DNA of 64,000 nucleotides from Tipula vernalis (taxonomy: Eukaryota; Arthropoda; Insecta; Diptera; Tipulidae): the NCBI GenBank assembly GCA_958295665.1, contig OY282560.1, positions 257,929,368 through 257,993,367 of the forward strand, read 5' to 3'. Shown one piece after another: positions 9,911-20,180 of the stretch. A program made the translations under genes and the position numbers. Under the pieces are notes generated by a model. The model made no database searches, had not been told where the DNA came from, and saw only the letters and a list, made by a program, of their open reading frames with translations. The stretch's first letter is position 1; every line of letters begins with the position of its first letter.

Positions 9911-12900
9911 TGGCCGCAATAAATGTCGTCTTTTAATAATAGATTTAGTCAGTAAAAAGCAATTCCTGGTAGATACAGGAGCAGATGTGTCAGTGTTGCC
10001 ACCAAATATTCACGAACGAAATGCCAAATGCGATGTTAAGTTGTTCGCTGCAAATTCCACACAAATAAACACTTTCGGCAGTAAAGTCATCAAGTTGAAT
10101 TTGGACCTGCGTAGGGAATTCATATGGAAGTTCTTGATAGCTGACGTGGACAGACCTATTATCGGGGCAGATTTCCTAAAACACTACGGGTTGCTGGTAG
10201 ACATCAAAAATAAAAAATTAATCGATCCACTCTCATCGATCTATGTGCGTTCTTCGAGAATCATTACAGGACCATCATCGGAACTAAGAACAATTTCATC
10301 TGAATCATTAAATTCAGACATTTTTAGGTTATTGGAAAGTTATAAAGAGATAACCGTGGACAAATTAAATTGTGATGGAAGAAGGGTTAAAGTATCACAT
10401 GTCATCGCAACAACCGGTCAGCCTTGCGCGGCAAAGGTGAGACGCCTGTCGCCTGAAAAGCTCGAAATGGCAAAAAAGGAATTCGACATTATGTTAAGTC
10501 AGGGCATATGTCGTCCTTCGGACTCAGAGTGGTCGAGCCCATTACAGTTGGTTAGGAAAAAAGATGGCTCATGGCGGCCGTGCGGCGATTACCGTACGCT
10601 AAACGCACAAACCAAGCCGGACAGATATCCTATTCCATTTTTGACGGATTTTTCTTGCCAGTTACACAATTGCAAAGTATTTTCTACTATAGACCTCATT
10701 AAGGCATACCATCAGATTCCAGTGGAAGAGCAGGATATTCCGAAGACGGCCATTTGCACACCTTTCGGATTATATGAATTCACCAGAATGACGTTCGGCC
10801 TGAGAAACGCTGCACAAACGTTCCAGAGATGCATCCACGCAGTAATGCGCAATCTGAATTTTTGTTTTCCGTATATTGATGATTTGCTGGTGGCGTCGCA
10901 GTCGATGGAGGAACATTTGCTGCACCTTAAAATCGTATTTGAGCGATTAAAAGAAGCAGGTTTAGTCATAAACGTGAGTAAATGCGTTTTCGGTCAACCA
11001 GAAGTCACGTTCCTAGGTCACGAGATCTCGAGCGATGGTATAAAACCCTCATCGTCAAAGGTGGAAGTTATATTAAACTTTCCGAAACCCGAGACAATAA
11101 GCGGTTTGCGCAGATTTTTGGGCATGCTCAATTTCTACAGGAAATTTATCCCGAACGCAGCGCACGATCAAGCAGTGCTCAACGAGTTCTTAAAAGGAAG
11201 CAAAAAGAACGACAAGAGGAAAGTCGAATGGACAAGTGAAAGCGAAAACGCGTTTGAGCTTAGCAAAACAAAGTTAAGAGACGCAGTAATGTTGGCGCAC
11301 CCTTCCTCGGAAGCGGAATTATCAGTTATGGTCGACGCGTCAGACACAGCAATCGGGGCTGTAGTACAACAGCGTTTAGCGGATGTCTGGACGCCACTTG
11401 GATTTTTTTCGGTTAAATTAAATGACACACAGCGTAAGTATAGCGCTTATGATCGAGAGCTCTTGGCGGCCTACAGCGCCGTCAAACATTTCAAACATAT
11501 ACTTGAGGGACGTTCATTCATTCTGTTCACAGATCACAAACCATTGGTGTATGCTTTACAACAAAACTTGGACAAAGCATCCCCCAGACAACGTCGTCAC
11601 TTGGACTTTATTTCTCAATACACATCGGATATACGACATATCGCGGGTAGAGCCAATACGGTAGCTGACGCCTTGTCGAGAATAGAGGAGTTAACTTTAG
11701 GCAGTACCATCAATTACAGGCTAATAGCAAAAGAGCAAGAATCCGATCCTATGTTAGCTGAACTTATCGAATCAAATAAATCCCTGAAGTTACAAAAATT
11801 ATTCGTATTGGGGCTGGACACTGAGATTTTTTGCGACGTTTCTACTGGTACACCGAGACCATACATTCCAGAGCAGTTTCGCCGAGGAATTTTCGACAGC
11901 GTGCATAACTTATCTCACCCAGGAATCCGCACAACTACGAAAATGGTAGCAAAGAAATACGTGTGGCCAGGAATGAACAAAGATGTTAATGCAATGGCAA
12001 AAGCATGTGTCGCTTGTCAAAGATCAAAAGTATCTAGACACGTCAAATCGCCAATAGGAGTGTACGCTAATGCAAGCAAACGATTTGATGAAATCCACTT
12101 GGACATCATTGGTCCTCTTCCACCATCAGAAGGCAACAGGTACTGCATTACACTAATTGATAGGTATACGCGTTGGCCCGAGATTATACCTGTAGCGGAT
12201 ATAAAAGCTGACACGGTAGCAAACGCGATAATCAAGGAATGGATTTGTCGTTTCGGCATCCCGGTTAGCATTACAACGGATCAAGGCTCCCAGTTCGAGT
12301 CATTACTGTTTACGGAGCTGGCTAAGGTACTTGGGTTCAAACACAAGCGAACTACCGCTTATAACCCCGCATGCAACGGGATGATCGAGAGATTACATCG
12401 GACGCTGAAGGCTGCAATCATGTGTCAAGGTAACGCACAATGGACCAAGACACTTCCGTTAATAGTATTAGGGTTACGAACAGCGTATAAAGTCGAGTTG
12501 AGAACCTCTGCAGCAGAACTGGTATATGGCGAAAGTTTGAGGTTACCAGGTGATTTTTTCGAAACAAGCAAATCGAACATAACACCATCAGAGTTTATAA
12601 TTGGGTTACGAAGGCATTTCAATAGCATCCAACCCACTCCAGCTTCTAGGCACGTCAAAGATAGCACGTTCATTTTCAAAGATTTGAAGGATTGCACTCA
12701 CGTTTTTGTTAGAACCGATGCGCTAAGGGCAGCATTGCAGCGGCCGTACGAAGGGCCATATCAAATTATTCGGCGTAGTGACAAATATTTTACAGTCAAA
12801 ATTAAGGAGAGGACTGTAAACGTCTCAATTAACAGGTTGAAGCCATGTTTCATAATACGGGAGGAGCCTCACGAGATCAACGCAAAGCCAGTACCACAAA

Positions 12901-13049
12901 CAGTGGATACGTCACAGGAAATAGGACAGCAACAAACGGTCACGAAAAAAGTGACATTTAGCAATCCAATGGAATCGCCAGCACAGCCGGTCCATAACCA
13001 AACAAGATCAGGAAGGCAGTCAAGACGCCCAGCTAAGTTCCTGGAGTAG
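9891..13049 (+). CDS. pol: Pol polyprotein (protease, RT, RNase H, integrase)
   Basis: An uninterrupted ~1050-aa frame. Order: aspartic protease with FLVDTGADVSVLP near residue 30; reverse transcriptase with YPIPFLTDF, STIDLIKAYHQIPV and catalytic YIDD near residue 330; RNase H with MVDASDTAIGAVV, YDRELLAAY and FTDHKPL; integrase with a His-His-Cys-Cys zinc domain (HNLSHPGIR ... CVACQRS), the DDE core (HLDIIGP, TTDQGSQFES, NGMIERLHRTLKA) and a C-terminal GPY/F-type module (RPYEGPYQIIRR). The domain order RT-RNaseH-IN is that of Ty3/Gypsy. No ATG is required if it is made by -1 frameshifting; the first in-frame ATG is at 9894. The final ~50 residues are a polar tail. All catalytic signatures look intact. 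Confidence 0.95.
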   Translation: MMATSDVGRNKCRLLIIDLVSKKQFLVDTGADVSVLPPNIHERNAKCDVKLFAANSTQINTFGSKVIKLNLDLRREFIWKFLIADVDRPIIGADFLKHYGLLVDIKNKKLIDPLSSIYVRSSRIITGPSSELRTISSESLNSDIFRLLESYKEITVDKLNCDGRRVKVSHVIATTGQPCAAKVRRLSPEKLEMAKKEFDIMLSQGICRPSDSEWSSPLQLVRKKDGSWRPCGDYRTLNAQTKPDRYPIPFLTDFSCQLHNCKVFSTIDLIKAYHQIPVEEQDIPKTAICTPFGLYEFTRMTFGLRNAAQTFQRCIHAVMRNLNFCFPYIDDLLVASQSMEEHLLHLKIVFERLKEAGLVINVSKCVFGQPEVTFLGHEISSDGIKPSSSKVEVILNFPKPETISGLRRFLGMLNFYRKFIPNAAHDQAVLNEFLKGSKKNDKRKVEWTSESENAFELSKTKLRDAVMLAHPSSEAELSVMVDASDTAIGAVVQQRLADVWTPLGFFSVKLNDTQRKYSAYDRELLAAYSAVKHFKHILEGRSFILFTDHKPLVYALQQNLDKASPRQRRHLDFISQYTSDIRHIAGRANTVADALSRIEELTLGSTINYRLIAKEQESDPMLAELIESNKSLKLQKLFVLGLDTEIFCDVSTGTPRPYIPEQFRRGIFDSVHNLSHPGIRTTTKMVAKKYVWPGMNKDVNAMAKACVACQRSKVSRHVKSPIGVYANASKRFDEIHLDIIGPLPPSEGNRYCITLIDRYTRWPEIIPVADIKADTVANAIIKEWICRFGIPVSITTDQGSQFESLLFTELAKVLGFKHKRTTAYNPACNGMIERLHRTLKAAIMCQGNAQWTKTLPLIVLGLRTAYKVELRTSAAELVYGESLRLPGDFFETSKSNITPSEFIIGLRRHFNSIQPTPASRHVKDSTFIFKDLKDCTHVFVRTDALRAALQRPYEGPYQIIRRSDKYFTVKIKERTVNVSINRLKPCFIIREEPHEINAKPVPQTVDTSQEIGQQQTVTKKVTFSNPMESPAQPVHNQTRSGRQSRRPAKFLE

Positions 13050-13066
13050 CGTTCACTTCGCTCACT

Positions 13067-13079
13067 AGGAAGGGGGTAA
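13067..13079 (+). other. Polypurine tract
   Basis: AGGAAGGGGGTAA lies immediately before the 3' LTR and would prime plus-strand DNA synthesis. Confidence 0.75.
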
Positions 13080-13583
13080 TGTGGCGACGCAATGAAGTAG
13101 TCAACAGTAATAGTGCCAGTGTTTAACACGATTGGCAGCAGCTGTCATATTTGCGGTGCGCAGCCCATTAAAGTTTCGTCGTCACCCGGCATACGAATAA
13201 AAAAAAATAAAAAAAAGAAAGTCGATCACACAGTCGATATAAAGTAGTAGAAGGAAAAAGAACTACAAAAAATTAATCTAAAATTTACACGACACGTTTC
13301 GTTTGGCGACGCCATTTTGAGTTTAGTTCTTTTGTAAAAAAATTGTATTTCAATTAATATCAAGTTTATTAATTTAAAAATAGTTGACAGTGTGGACACG
13401 ATCGTATTCTACGTATCGTATTTCTGTATATAACAAAAAATATTTATTAAAGAAAGTAAATACAAATAATACTTTAATTCAAAAGTTTTGTGTTTCGCGG
13501 AAGCATTGGCGGGTGCTGATTGGTATCAAGCCGGAGTACGTTAACCTAAAATATAATTGGGGGGACAGTTACATACCCCCAAA
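13080..13583 (+). repeat. 3' long terminal repeat
   Basis: It begins TGTGGCGACG at 13080 and is nearly identical to the 5' LTR for ~504 bases. It is followed by GCTT (13584-13587) and then by the interrupted fold-back sequence. Confidence 0.92.
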
Positions 13584-13635
13584 GCTTGTACATTCTAGAC
13601 GGCATTGATTATGCCCACACGAATTTTATTAAGAG

Positions 13636-14066
13636 TTTAATTTGTCTGTCTGTAATCAATTGATTTTTTCGGCTTTTTTATAAACAAATATATTAATTGT
13701 TCATGGCTATCCCAATATTTTCGATTTGGTATTCAAAAAAGTTAGAGGCCAATCCCTCGTAACATATCTACTGAAAAAAGGTAGAAATATATTTCCCCCC
13801 TCTCCGTAATTTTAGCCCAAGGCCCAAAGAGTTATACCGATGTATTACTCTGCAAAAATGATAACCCTCCATGAGTTGTTTATGTTGATAGTTTGGTTTC
13901 GTATTGAAAAGTTGGTATACTCATCAGTTAGCTACGACCAAACTACAAAAAATGCCACTCTAGTCACTTACATTAAGTATCTGGCCAGAACGTACTGACA
14001 TAGCGAAATATTATTCACTACATCATGAGCAATTAATATATTTGTCTATAAAAAAGCCGACATAAC
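13636..14066 (+). repeat. Dispersed repeat R, copy 2, with inverted end motif
   Basis: Same family as 6139-6580. The motif TCGGCTTTTTTATAAACAAA near its left end recurs inverted at its right end (TTTGTCTATAAAAAAGCCGA, ending 14066), so this copy has short inverted repeats of about 32 bp. The right-hand part differs from copies 1 and 3. Confidence 0.75.
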
Positions 14067-14580
14067 AGAGATTTGTGAAATAACAAATCGTGTAGGTTAC
14101 ATTCGTACCCATTCGCTCTACAGGCGATAAAAATAAAATATCTCACCAATATTGGTAGAACATGGTGGTCCACACGATTTGTAAATAAAATACGTATTAT
14201 ACTTTCTACGGACAGGCGTCACTACAATTAGTATTAATTTTAGTTATTAGTAATAGGTGTCACTAATAAACATGTAAAGACTTTAAAAGTCAATAGAGTA
14301 GAAATAAACAATAATATGTATGGTTACAATAATATGTTGTGTAATATTATAATTAATTATATTTCTTTTTTTTTAATTATTCCGTTTTATTTGATAATTT
14401 TTAATATTCACAAAACTATGCACAACCATTTTTTAACAAGAATAAAAACTAAATGGTTTGTTTACATAAAAGAAAGACCAACCATGTATTATTTGTAACC
14501 AACCATATACACCCATCTACCTCCAAAAAATTTGTTTCTGCTCTATATGTTTATCTCTTTGTTTATAATATTCAAATAAT
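14067..14580. other. AT-rich spacer with partial inverted match to ~16.66-16.80 kb
   Basis: CCACACGATTTGT near 14170 recurs inverted near 16775 (ACAAATCGTGTGGACAG), and the nearby GTGTCACTAATAA-type motifs also have inverted partners. With repeat R copies 2 and 3 this gives a larger loose inverted repeat. No coding region was seen. Confidence 0.45.
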
Positions 14581-14595
14581 ATGCTTTGACAGCTG
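14581..14595. repeat. Left 15-bp target-site duplication
   Basis: ATGCTTTGACAGCTG, repeated exactly at 15352-15366, brackets the TAA-tailed retroposon. Confidence 0.85.
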
Positions 14596-15351
14596 GTGGT
14601 TTGGCGTCTATTGGAGGGGGGATCAAAGTTGAGTAGATTAATCTACCAGCTCCGTAACCTTCCAGTAGGGTGCGCATCACGTGTGCTGTTCTGGTCTTGT
14701 CATTAGGCAGCTGCGTGATGGGTACAATTGTGTAAGGGGTAACCTGTTCACAATTCGCAAGTGTACGTACTGCCTCCTCGTGGCAACCACTGGTAACTAA
14801 GGCCACTTGGCACATCTTTGGCCATTTGGCAAAGGCTAAAGTACGGCGCTAAAGGAGAAAACCTTGACAAAAAACCCTAATCTAAGGAGGAACAGCATAT
14901 GCCGAAAGATGAATGGCTGATAGGTTAATCAGCCCAAAATATGCGGACTCTGGATACCAGGCACCCTCCAGTTTTATTTAGCCTTCCTGTAGTAAAGCTG
15001 GGTGACCTACAGGTGATTTGCAATTCCGAGCAACTCGTAAGAGTAAAATCAAACGGAATACGGGGCAGGAGTAGGAATATACGGGAGTGGGACAACCCTC
15101 TCGAGGTCCTTGAGCTCCAATGCTACCGTCTTTCTAGCGGAACTACATGCTGTAGTAAACATCTAGGAGGGAGAGCAATAAGCCCAGATAGTATGTATCA
15201 CGTACCGGGAGGCAGTATCGTCAGGTTCATTAAGAATCTGAATATTGACTGGACGGATAATTAAGCAGGGGCCAGCACAATAGATCTTTTAGGTCGCAGT
15301 GCGAAGTGGCTGATCGCCCGCATGGCCCCCATAATAATAATAATAATAATA
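14596..15351 (+). mobile_element. Short non-LTR retroposon with (TAA)n tail
   Basis: A ~756-bp insertion between perfect 15-bp duplications, ending in about seven ATA/TAA units. It is richer in G+C than its surroundings. Long duplications plus a short-repeat tail are the hallmark of target-primed reverse transcription, and TAA tails are known in the I clade. Open frames of 107 aa (+, 14941) and 90 aa (-, 14815) show no motif I recognise. It is either a 5'-truncated non-LTR element or a SINE-like derivative. Confidence 0.75.
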
Positions 15352-15366
15352 ATGCTTTGACAGCTG
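15352..15366. repeat. Right 15-bp target-site duplication
   Basis: ATGCTTTGACAGCTG, identical to 14581-14595. Confidence 0.85.
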
Positions 15367-15474
15367 AAATAAATAAATAAAAATGGAAAGCTTTTGGAAT
15401 TTATTTCCATATACGAGAAATATCCAGAAGTCTGAGATTTAAAACATCCAAAACATACAAATAGGCTGCACGTA

Positions 15475-16396
15475 CAGTTCGAACCAAAATTATTTGTACC
15501 TACATTATAACATTATGTGTATAACATTAAATTTAATTCAATAAATTTAATTACCCTGCTTTACATTTCCATCAACATTTTTTTTAAAATTTTACTAGGA
15601 GAGGAGTCTAGGAGAAATTACAGTTAATTTTGTTTTTGCCAAAATTATTTGTACCCACAAATTTGTTCTCAATATTATTTGTGCACTATGGAAAAAATCA
15701 AAATAAAATAGTAAATCAAATAAATTTAAGATTATTTTTTGCTAATTAAATAATGATATAGTCACTCATATTTTGTATGCAGATGGTCAGTTTTTGTTTA
15801 GCCTCTATAAGATCTAGCAAGTGGTTCAAAAATTTGTTGTTAACATTACCTGGATTCTTATCCTGTTTTCTGGGCACCCTGCTACAAATTTTTGGTATTT
15901 TAAGATCATGAATACCCTGCCCTGGCCAAGACGAATAATTATACTCAAGATTTTTATATAATTTCGTGGTAATGACTTCTTATGTATGGGAGCATTATTG
16001 TGCTAAAGAGCGAATTGAAGACTAACTAGTTTATAATCAACCAGGAATGTTACTTCATGAAATAAACCGAAATCGACTATATCATTATTTAATTAGCAAA
16101 AAATAATCTTGAATTTATTTGATTTACTATTTTATTTTGATTTTTTCCATATTGTACAAATAATATTGATAACAAATTTGTGGGTACAAATAATTTTGGC
16201 AAAAACAAAATTAACAGTAACTTCTCCTAGAACTAACATTTAAAAAAAATTTGATAGCAATGTAAAGCAGGGTAATTAAATTTATTGAATTAAAATTAAT
16301 GTTTTCAAAAAGTTTATTATTTATATTAATTTTAAATTTGTTTGCGTTACGTTGCATCAAAAATTTAGCAGGTACAAATAATTTTGGTTCGGACTG
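15475..16396. mobile_element. Tc1/mariner-derived element with ~300-bp terminal inverted repeats
   Basis: It is flanked by TA on both sides (15473-15474 and 16397-16398). The ends are CAGTTCGAACCAAAATTATT and the inverse of ...TTTTGGTTCGGACTG. The inverted arms run about 290-320 bp each (e.g. AAAATTATTTGTACCCACAA and TTGTGGGTACAAATAATTTT). The ~300-bp centre retains a minus-strand trace of a DDE transposase: HNNAPIHKKSLP near 16000, resembling the QDNAPxH motif, then SWPGQGI. Most of the transposase is gone, leaving a MITE-like remnant. Confidence 0.82.
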
Positions 16397-16398
16397 TA

Positions 16399-16880
16399 TA
16401 TGCTACGTGGGATAAAATGAAAAGCGAATTAGGTACAAATCAACCAATATTTTTATTGAAAAAAAGAGACATTAATGACTACATACCGGTCATTAAAAAG
16501 AAAAGTGAAAGATTCTATTAAATCTGTCGTTGGAACAAGAGACATTTACTTTTTTATTTATATATATATTGTAAAAGTATATTGTAGTTTTTTTTGAAAT
16601 AAATTGTTTTCAACAATAGTTGTGACGGATGTTAAATTTATGGTTCGACCTGCTATCTTTTGGAGAAATTGATATTTAAAGTTTTAACTACTGGTGGTAA
16701 CTAGTGGCAAATATAAAAATATCTATTTTAACATTGGATATATATTCGCATTTATCGACAAAATAAATGCTGCACAAATCGTGTGGACAGTCAAATCTCC
16801 GAACTATTTACTTTAACAGTATTTGTCAAATATTTGTAAGGTAACATTTGTTGAATATTTGCAATCGTCTGGCTGCGGCT
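16399..16880. other. AT-rich spacer
   Basis: No gene seen. It includes the inverted partner of the 14.17-kb CCACACGATTTGT motif. Confidence 0.4.
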
Positions 16881-17292
16881 TAATACACACACAAATGAGA
16901 TTTCTCCATAGGTTTTGATATTTGGTGTAGTGAATTATAATTCGCTATATCAGTACGTTCTGGCCAGAAACTTAATGTAAGTGAAATTTTTTGTAGTTTG
17001 GTCATAGCTACCTGATGAGTAGACCAACTTTTCAGTACGAAACCAAACTACCAACATAAAGAACTAATGGAGGGTTCTCATTTTTGCAAAGTAATACATT
17101 GGTAATTGGTATAACTCTTTGGGCCTTGGGCTAAAATTACAGGGAGGGGCGAAAGATATTTAAACTTTTTTTCAGTAGATATGTTACGAGGGATTGGCCT
17201 CTTTATTTTTCTGATTTACTAAATCGAAAATATTGGGAATGCCATAAACAATTAATATATTTGTCTATAGAAAAGCCGAAAAAATCAATTGA
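16881..17292 (-). repeat. Dispersed repeat R, copy 3 (inverted)
   Basis: The reverse complement matches 6139-6580 throughout, including the outer ATACACACACAAATGAG end and AGATATGTTACGAGGGATTG. It lies opposite in orientation to copies 1 and 2. Confidence 0.75.
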
Positions 17293-18160
17293 CTATATTA
17301 TTGGTTTTGTGATATAATATTTAAACAACAACAAAAAGAGATTTGTTCGATTGTGTATATACAAATATAGTGAGTGTACTTTTTCATATCTTAATTGTTT
17401 GGTACTGTTTGGGTTGTATAGACATTTTTGTTGGTTTTGTCAAAACATTGTTGTGTGCATCACAAATTTTATTCATAGGGTGGTTGTTAATATCTTAAAT
17501 TTTTTACGATATGGTTTGTATAGATATTTGTGTTGGTTTTGTAAACAAATTATATTGTTATATTATCATCAATATTTAAATTTGAAGCGACAGAAATCAT
17601 ATTTCTTTATTTTTCATTTAATAATGCAAGACTTTAATATTTGTGAGTCAATGCATAAAATTCAGAAACAAAATACCTAATATTTAGATCTAATTAAAAT
17701 CGAGCTAATTGGTATACGCAGTTAAATTTCTGTTCATGCACGGTCATGTTTTTATTTTTTATTTACTCTTACTCGATCAAATTTTGTGGTCGGTCGTTGA
17801 CGCTCGAATTAGAAAGACGTGTTTTTGTCATCTTCTTCGTGAATTTAATTTAATTTAATTTATTTATTTTTGTTAATGTTTAATTTTATGTAAAGTGAAG
17901 TGGAAAAAATATATATTTTAATTTAATTTAAATTATTCTAATTTAAATAATATAAATTAAAAGTGAGTGATTTTTGTTTTAAGTAAATGTACGTCATTTT
18001 GGTATGTAAACGTGGTAACTTGTGTCGCTTAAATTGATTAATATCGCGTGTGGTTGTGTAGTGTAGTAGTGTAGTAGTTGATGAGGAAAGACTTCAACAA
18101 GGAAATATGTGTCCAAAAAAAATCATAACGTTACTATCCAGTAATCGTATTTATGTGAGG
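17293..18160. other. AT-rich, no gene seen
   Basis: A 109-aa Phe/Tyr/Cys-rich frame at 17351-17680 looks like chance in AT-rich DNA. At 17772-17787, CTCGATCAAATTTTGT is repeated exactly at 23983-23998. Confidence 0.4.
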
Positions 18161-18162
18161 TA

Positions 18163-18633
18163 TTTTCATACCATATATATGTCGTCCTAGAACCAAAACG
18201 GTATCTACTGGTGGCATGAAATTGAGATATTACGATTTAAAGTTTTGGTAATAGCCCTTTGTAAATTGGAATGTTCAATGTCTAATAAAGGTGATTCCTA
18301 GTCAAACTAACAGTAAATGCAGTATAATAAATACTAAAAACAAATGCGGTTTGTACATATTTGCACAAGCAGTTACTGCGTTTTTAGGTAGTAGTATGTA
18401 GATACCCCATTAGTGCTTAGAAAAGGTATACATTTTAGAAAGATACGATAAAATGATGCGTGTTTTTAGAAGAAATAATGTAGACACTGAGTTTCCGTCA
18501 GTAAATAGGTAGAATAACATGCCAGGCTACTAAAAAAACCATAAACTCAATTTCCAATTTTTTGTAGATACCCCGTTTGATTCTAGGACGGCAGTACTGG
18601 TACGAGTATATACATATGCATATGTGGTATGAA
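18163..18633. mobile_element. ~470-bp inverted-repeat element (MITE-like)
   Basis: The left end has TTCATACCATATATATG and then GTCGTCCTAGAACCAAAACG and GTATCTACTGG. The right end has the inverse: TGTAGATACCCCGTTTGAT, TCTAGGACGGC and TGGTATGAA. The arms are ~55-70 bp and imperfect. It has no coding capacity. The target duplication is unresolved. Confidence 0.6.
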
Positions 18634-18869
18634 TTTGTGTAAACATTTTTTTAGTACGTTTTTTGGCGGGATATGTGTGATTTTGGTATAGTGTAACGAA
18701 ACCCCACAAGGGCTTCGTTAACAGACATGAGAATAGAGGTTTGATGCGGTATTGTAGCTGGCTAGAGCTCACGGTGTGGCGTGGGGTTTTCCAGATATAT
18801 TCTCATGCTTAAATAACTGCATGAAAATAAGAAGAGAAGTGAAAAGAGGAATTTGAAACTACTTTTGCC

Positions 18870-19066
18870 ATGGTCTCAGTACCTAAGGAAATAATAAAAC
18901 CAGGTGTGGTCGTCCAGGAGCGTCACATATGGCGTGTCGCTCTCCAGCATAGCCTGTCCTGGAGGAACGAACGGCACGCCCGGAACAAGTATGGAAAAGC
19001 CGACCCTCCACAGGATCATGCCTCACATCATCCGATCAAACGAAGGATGTACTCAGCCATGAGGTA
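18870..19066 (+). CDS. Candidate host exon, + strand, unidentified
   Basis: An open frame of 65 codons in a stretch notably richer in G+C than its flanks. The encoded text is polar and basic (GVVVQERHIWRVALQHSL, then RNERHARNKYGKADPP). It ends at a good donor, ATGAG|GTAAAT at ~19067, just before the in-frame stop. Possible acceptors are the AG at 18884 or the CCAG at 18902/18917. I do not recognise the protein. It could be an exon of a host gene with large introns or a TE remnant. Confidence 0.35.
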
Positions 19067-19611
19067 AATGTGACTCATGCGAGAAAAAAAATAAGAGAAT
19101 CCACAATCACTCATAGAACAACGGTACACACAACAAAAAATTATCACCAAATAAAGCACACAAATTTTATCACTGAATTTACTGGATAAATATAATAAAC
19201 ATTGTTCACTGTATCAAACAAAGCAAAACAAAAAATTTAAATTGAAACCGTTAAGAGAATCGAACCATGTCAAACCAAACAAAAGAAAATAGCGGAATAT
19301 AGAAAAAAAAAAAACAAAATGAAAAATATTTGAACAAATCTGAAAAAAAAACAAGGTGGAAAATGCTCTGAATGGAGGTGCAAAATTCGTGCACACACCA
19401 CAAACCAACCGCAAAGTAAAAGGAAATATAATGTTATTTAATAAAAAGAAACAAAACAAACTGTAACAAATTTAAATAACGCTCAAAAACAAAACAAAAT
19501 CGTTACGTTAAAGAAAAACTACCAAAAAATATCAAGGATCCACATCCGTAGATCATTTACGTTAATTTAAAGAAAACAAAATTAACAGTTTGCTCGAAAT
19601 TAAATTGATAC

Positions 19612-19785
19612 CTTTATCGGCCCGTTCGGCCATACAGCTACCAGCGCCATCGCAGGATCACCCTGTAATACACCGACAACCCGCTTGATTGGTGGGGTGT
19701 TGTCACAAAATAACTCCACACGAACTTTTAGTGAAATGTAATCCAATACTTGCCGTTTAACTGTCCTCAATTGAACACCATCATA
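19612..19785 (-). CDS. Candidate 58-codon host exon, minus strand, unidentified
   Basis: On the minus strand a 174-bp block is open throughout, has balanced base composition, and is bounded by an acceptor (TTGTGATCAG ending at 19786) and a donor (AAAG|GTATCA, starting at 19611). The length is exactly 58 codons, phase 0-0. The translation begins YDGVQLRTVKRQVLDYISL and includes VRVELFCDN, PPIKRVVGVLQGDPAM and ALVAVWPNGPIK, which reads like real protein. The frame stops two codons after the donor. I cannot name the family. It is on the opposite strand to the candidate exon at 18.9 kb, so they would belong to different genes. Confidence 0.5.
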
Positions 19786-20180
19786 CTGATCACAACAGCC
19801 TTAAGCCCACAACAACAAATCACAAGCTGGTACAACGGACTTAACTATATGGCATGGCTTTTTATCCAATTTAACAAATTGAATGAAATGAAATTGATTG
19901 ATAATGCACAATTTTTTTTTGTTATCAACTTTATTAATTGTTCAATTAGATTTACTTTTTACAATTTTTTTCTTTATTTTTATTCGTTTTTTTCTCCACT
20001 TAATCTAACGGGATTTATTTTTACATAGTTTATTTGTTCAATACAAAATATTAGTCAGATTATTTTTATAAAACTACTATGCCACACTGCAACAAACTTT
20101 TCAAATTCCAATATTTTTTTTATACATTATTTATCACCAAAACAAAGATAAAAATACAAAATAAATTTTAATAGTACGCG

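Larger units (their letters stand above)
7999..13583 (+). mobile_element. Ty3/Gypsy LTR retrotransposon, CsRn1-type, apparently intact (5.6 kb)
   Basis: The element comprises 5' LTR (7999-8501), primer site, gag (9076-9879), pol (9891-13049), polypurine tract and 3' LTR (13080-13583), flanked by GCTT duplications. The clade call rests on two features that I recall for CsRn1 elements: a Gag zinc motif of the C-H-C-C type (see gag) rather than CCHC, and a primer site beginning TGGTGACC, as for tRNA-Trp priming. The LTRs differ at only a handful of sites and both ORFs are open, so the insertion is recent and may still be mobile. It sits inside an older fold-back element. There is no envelope-like ORF after pol. 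Confidence 0.93.
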
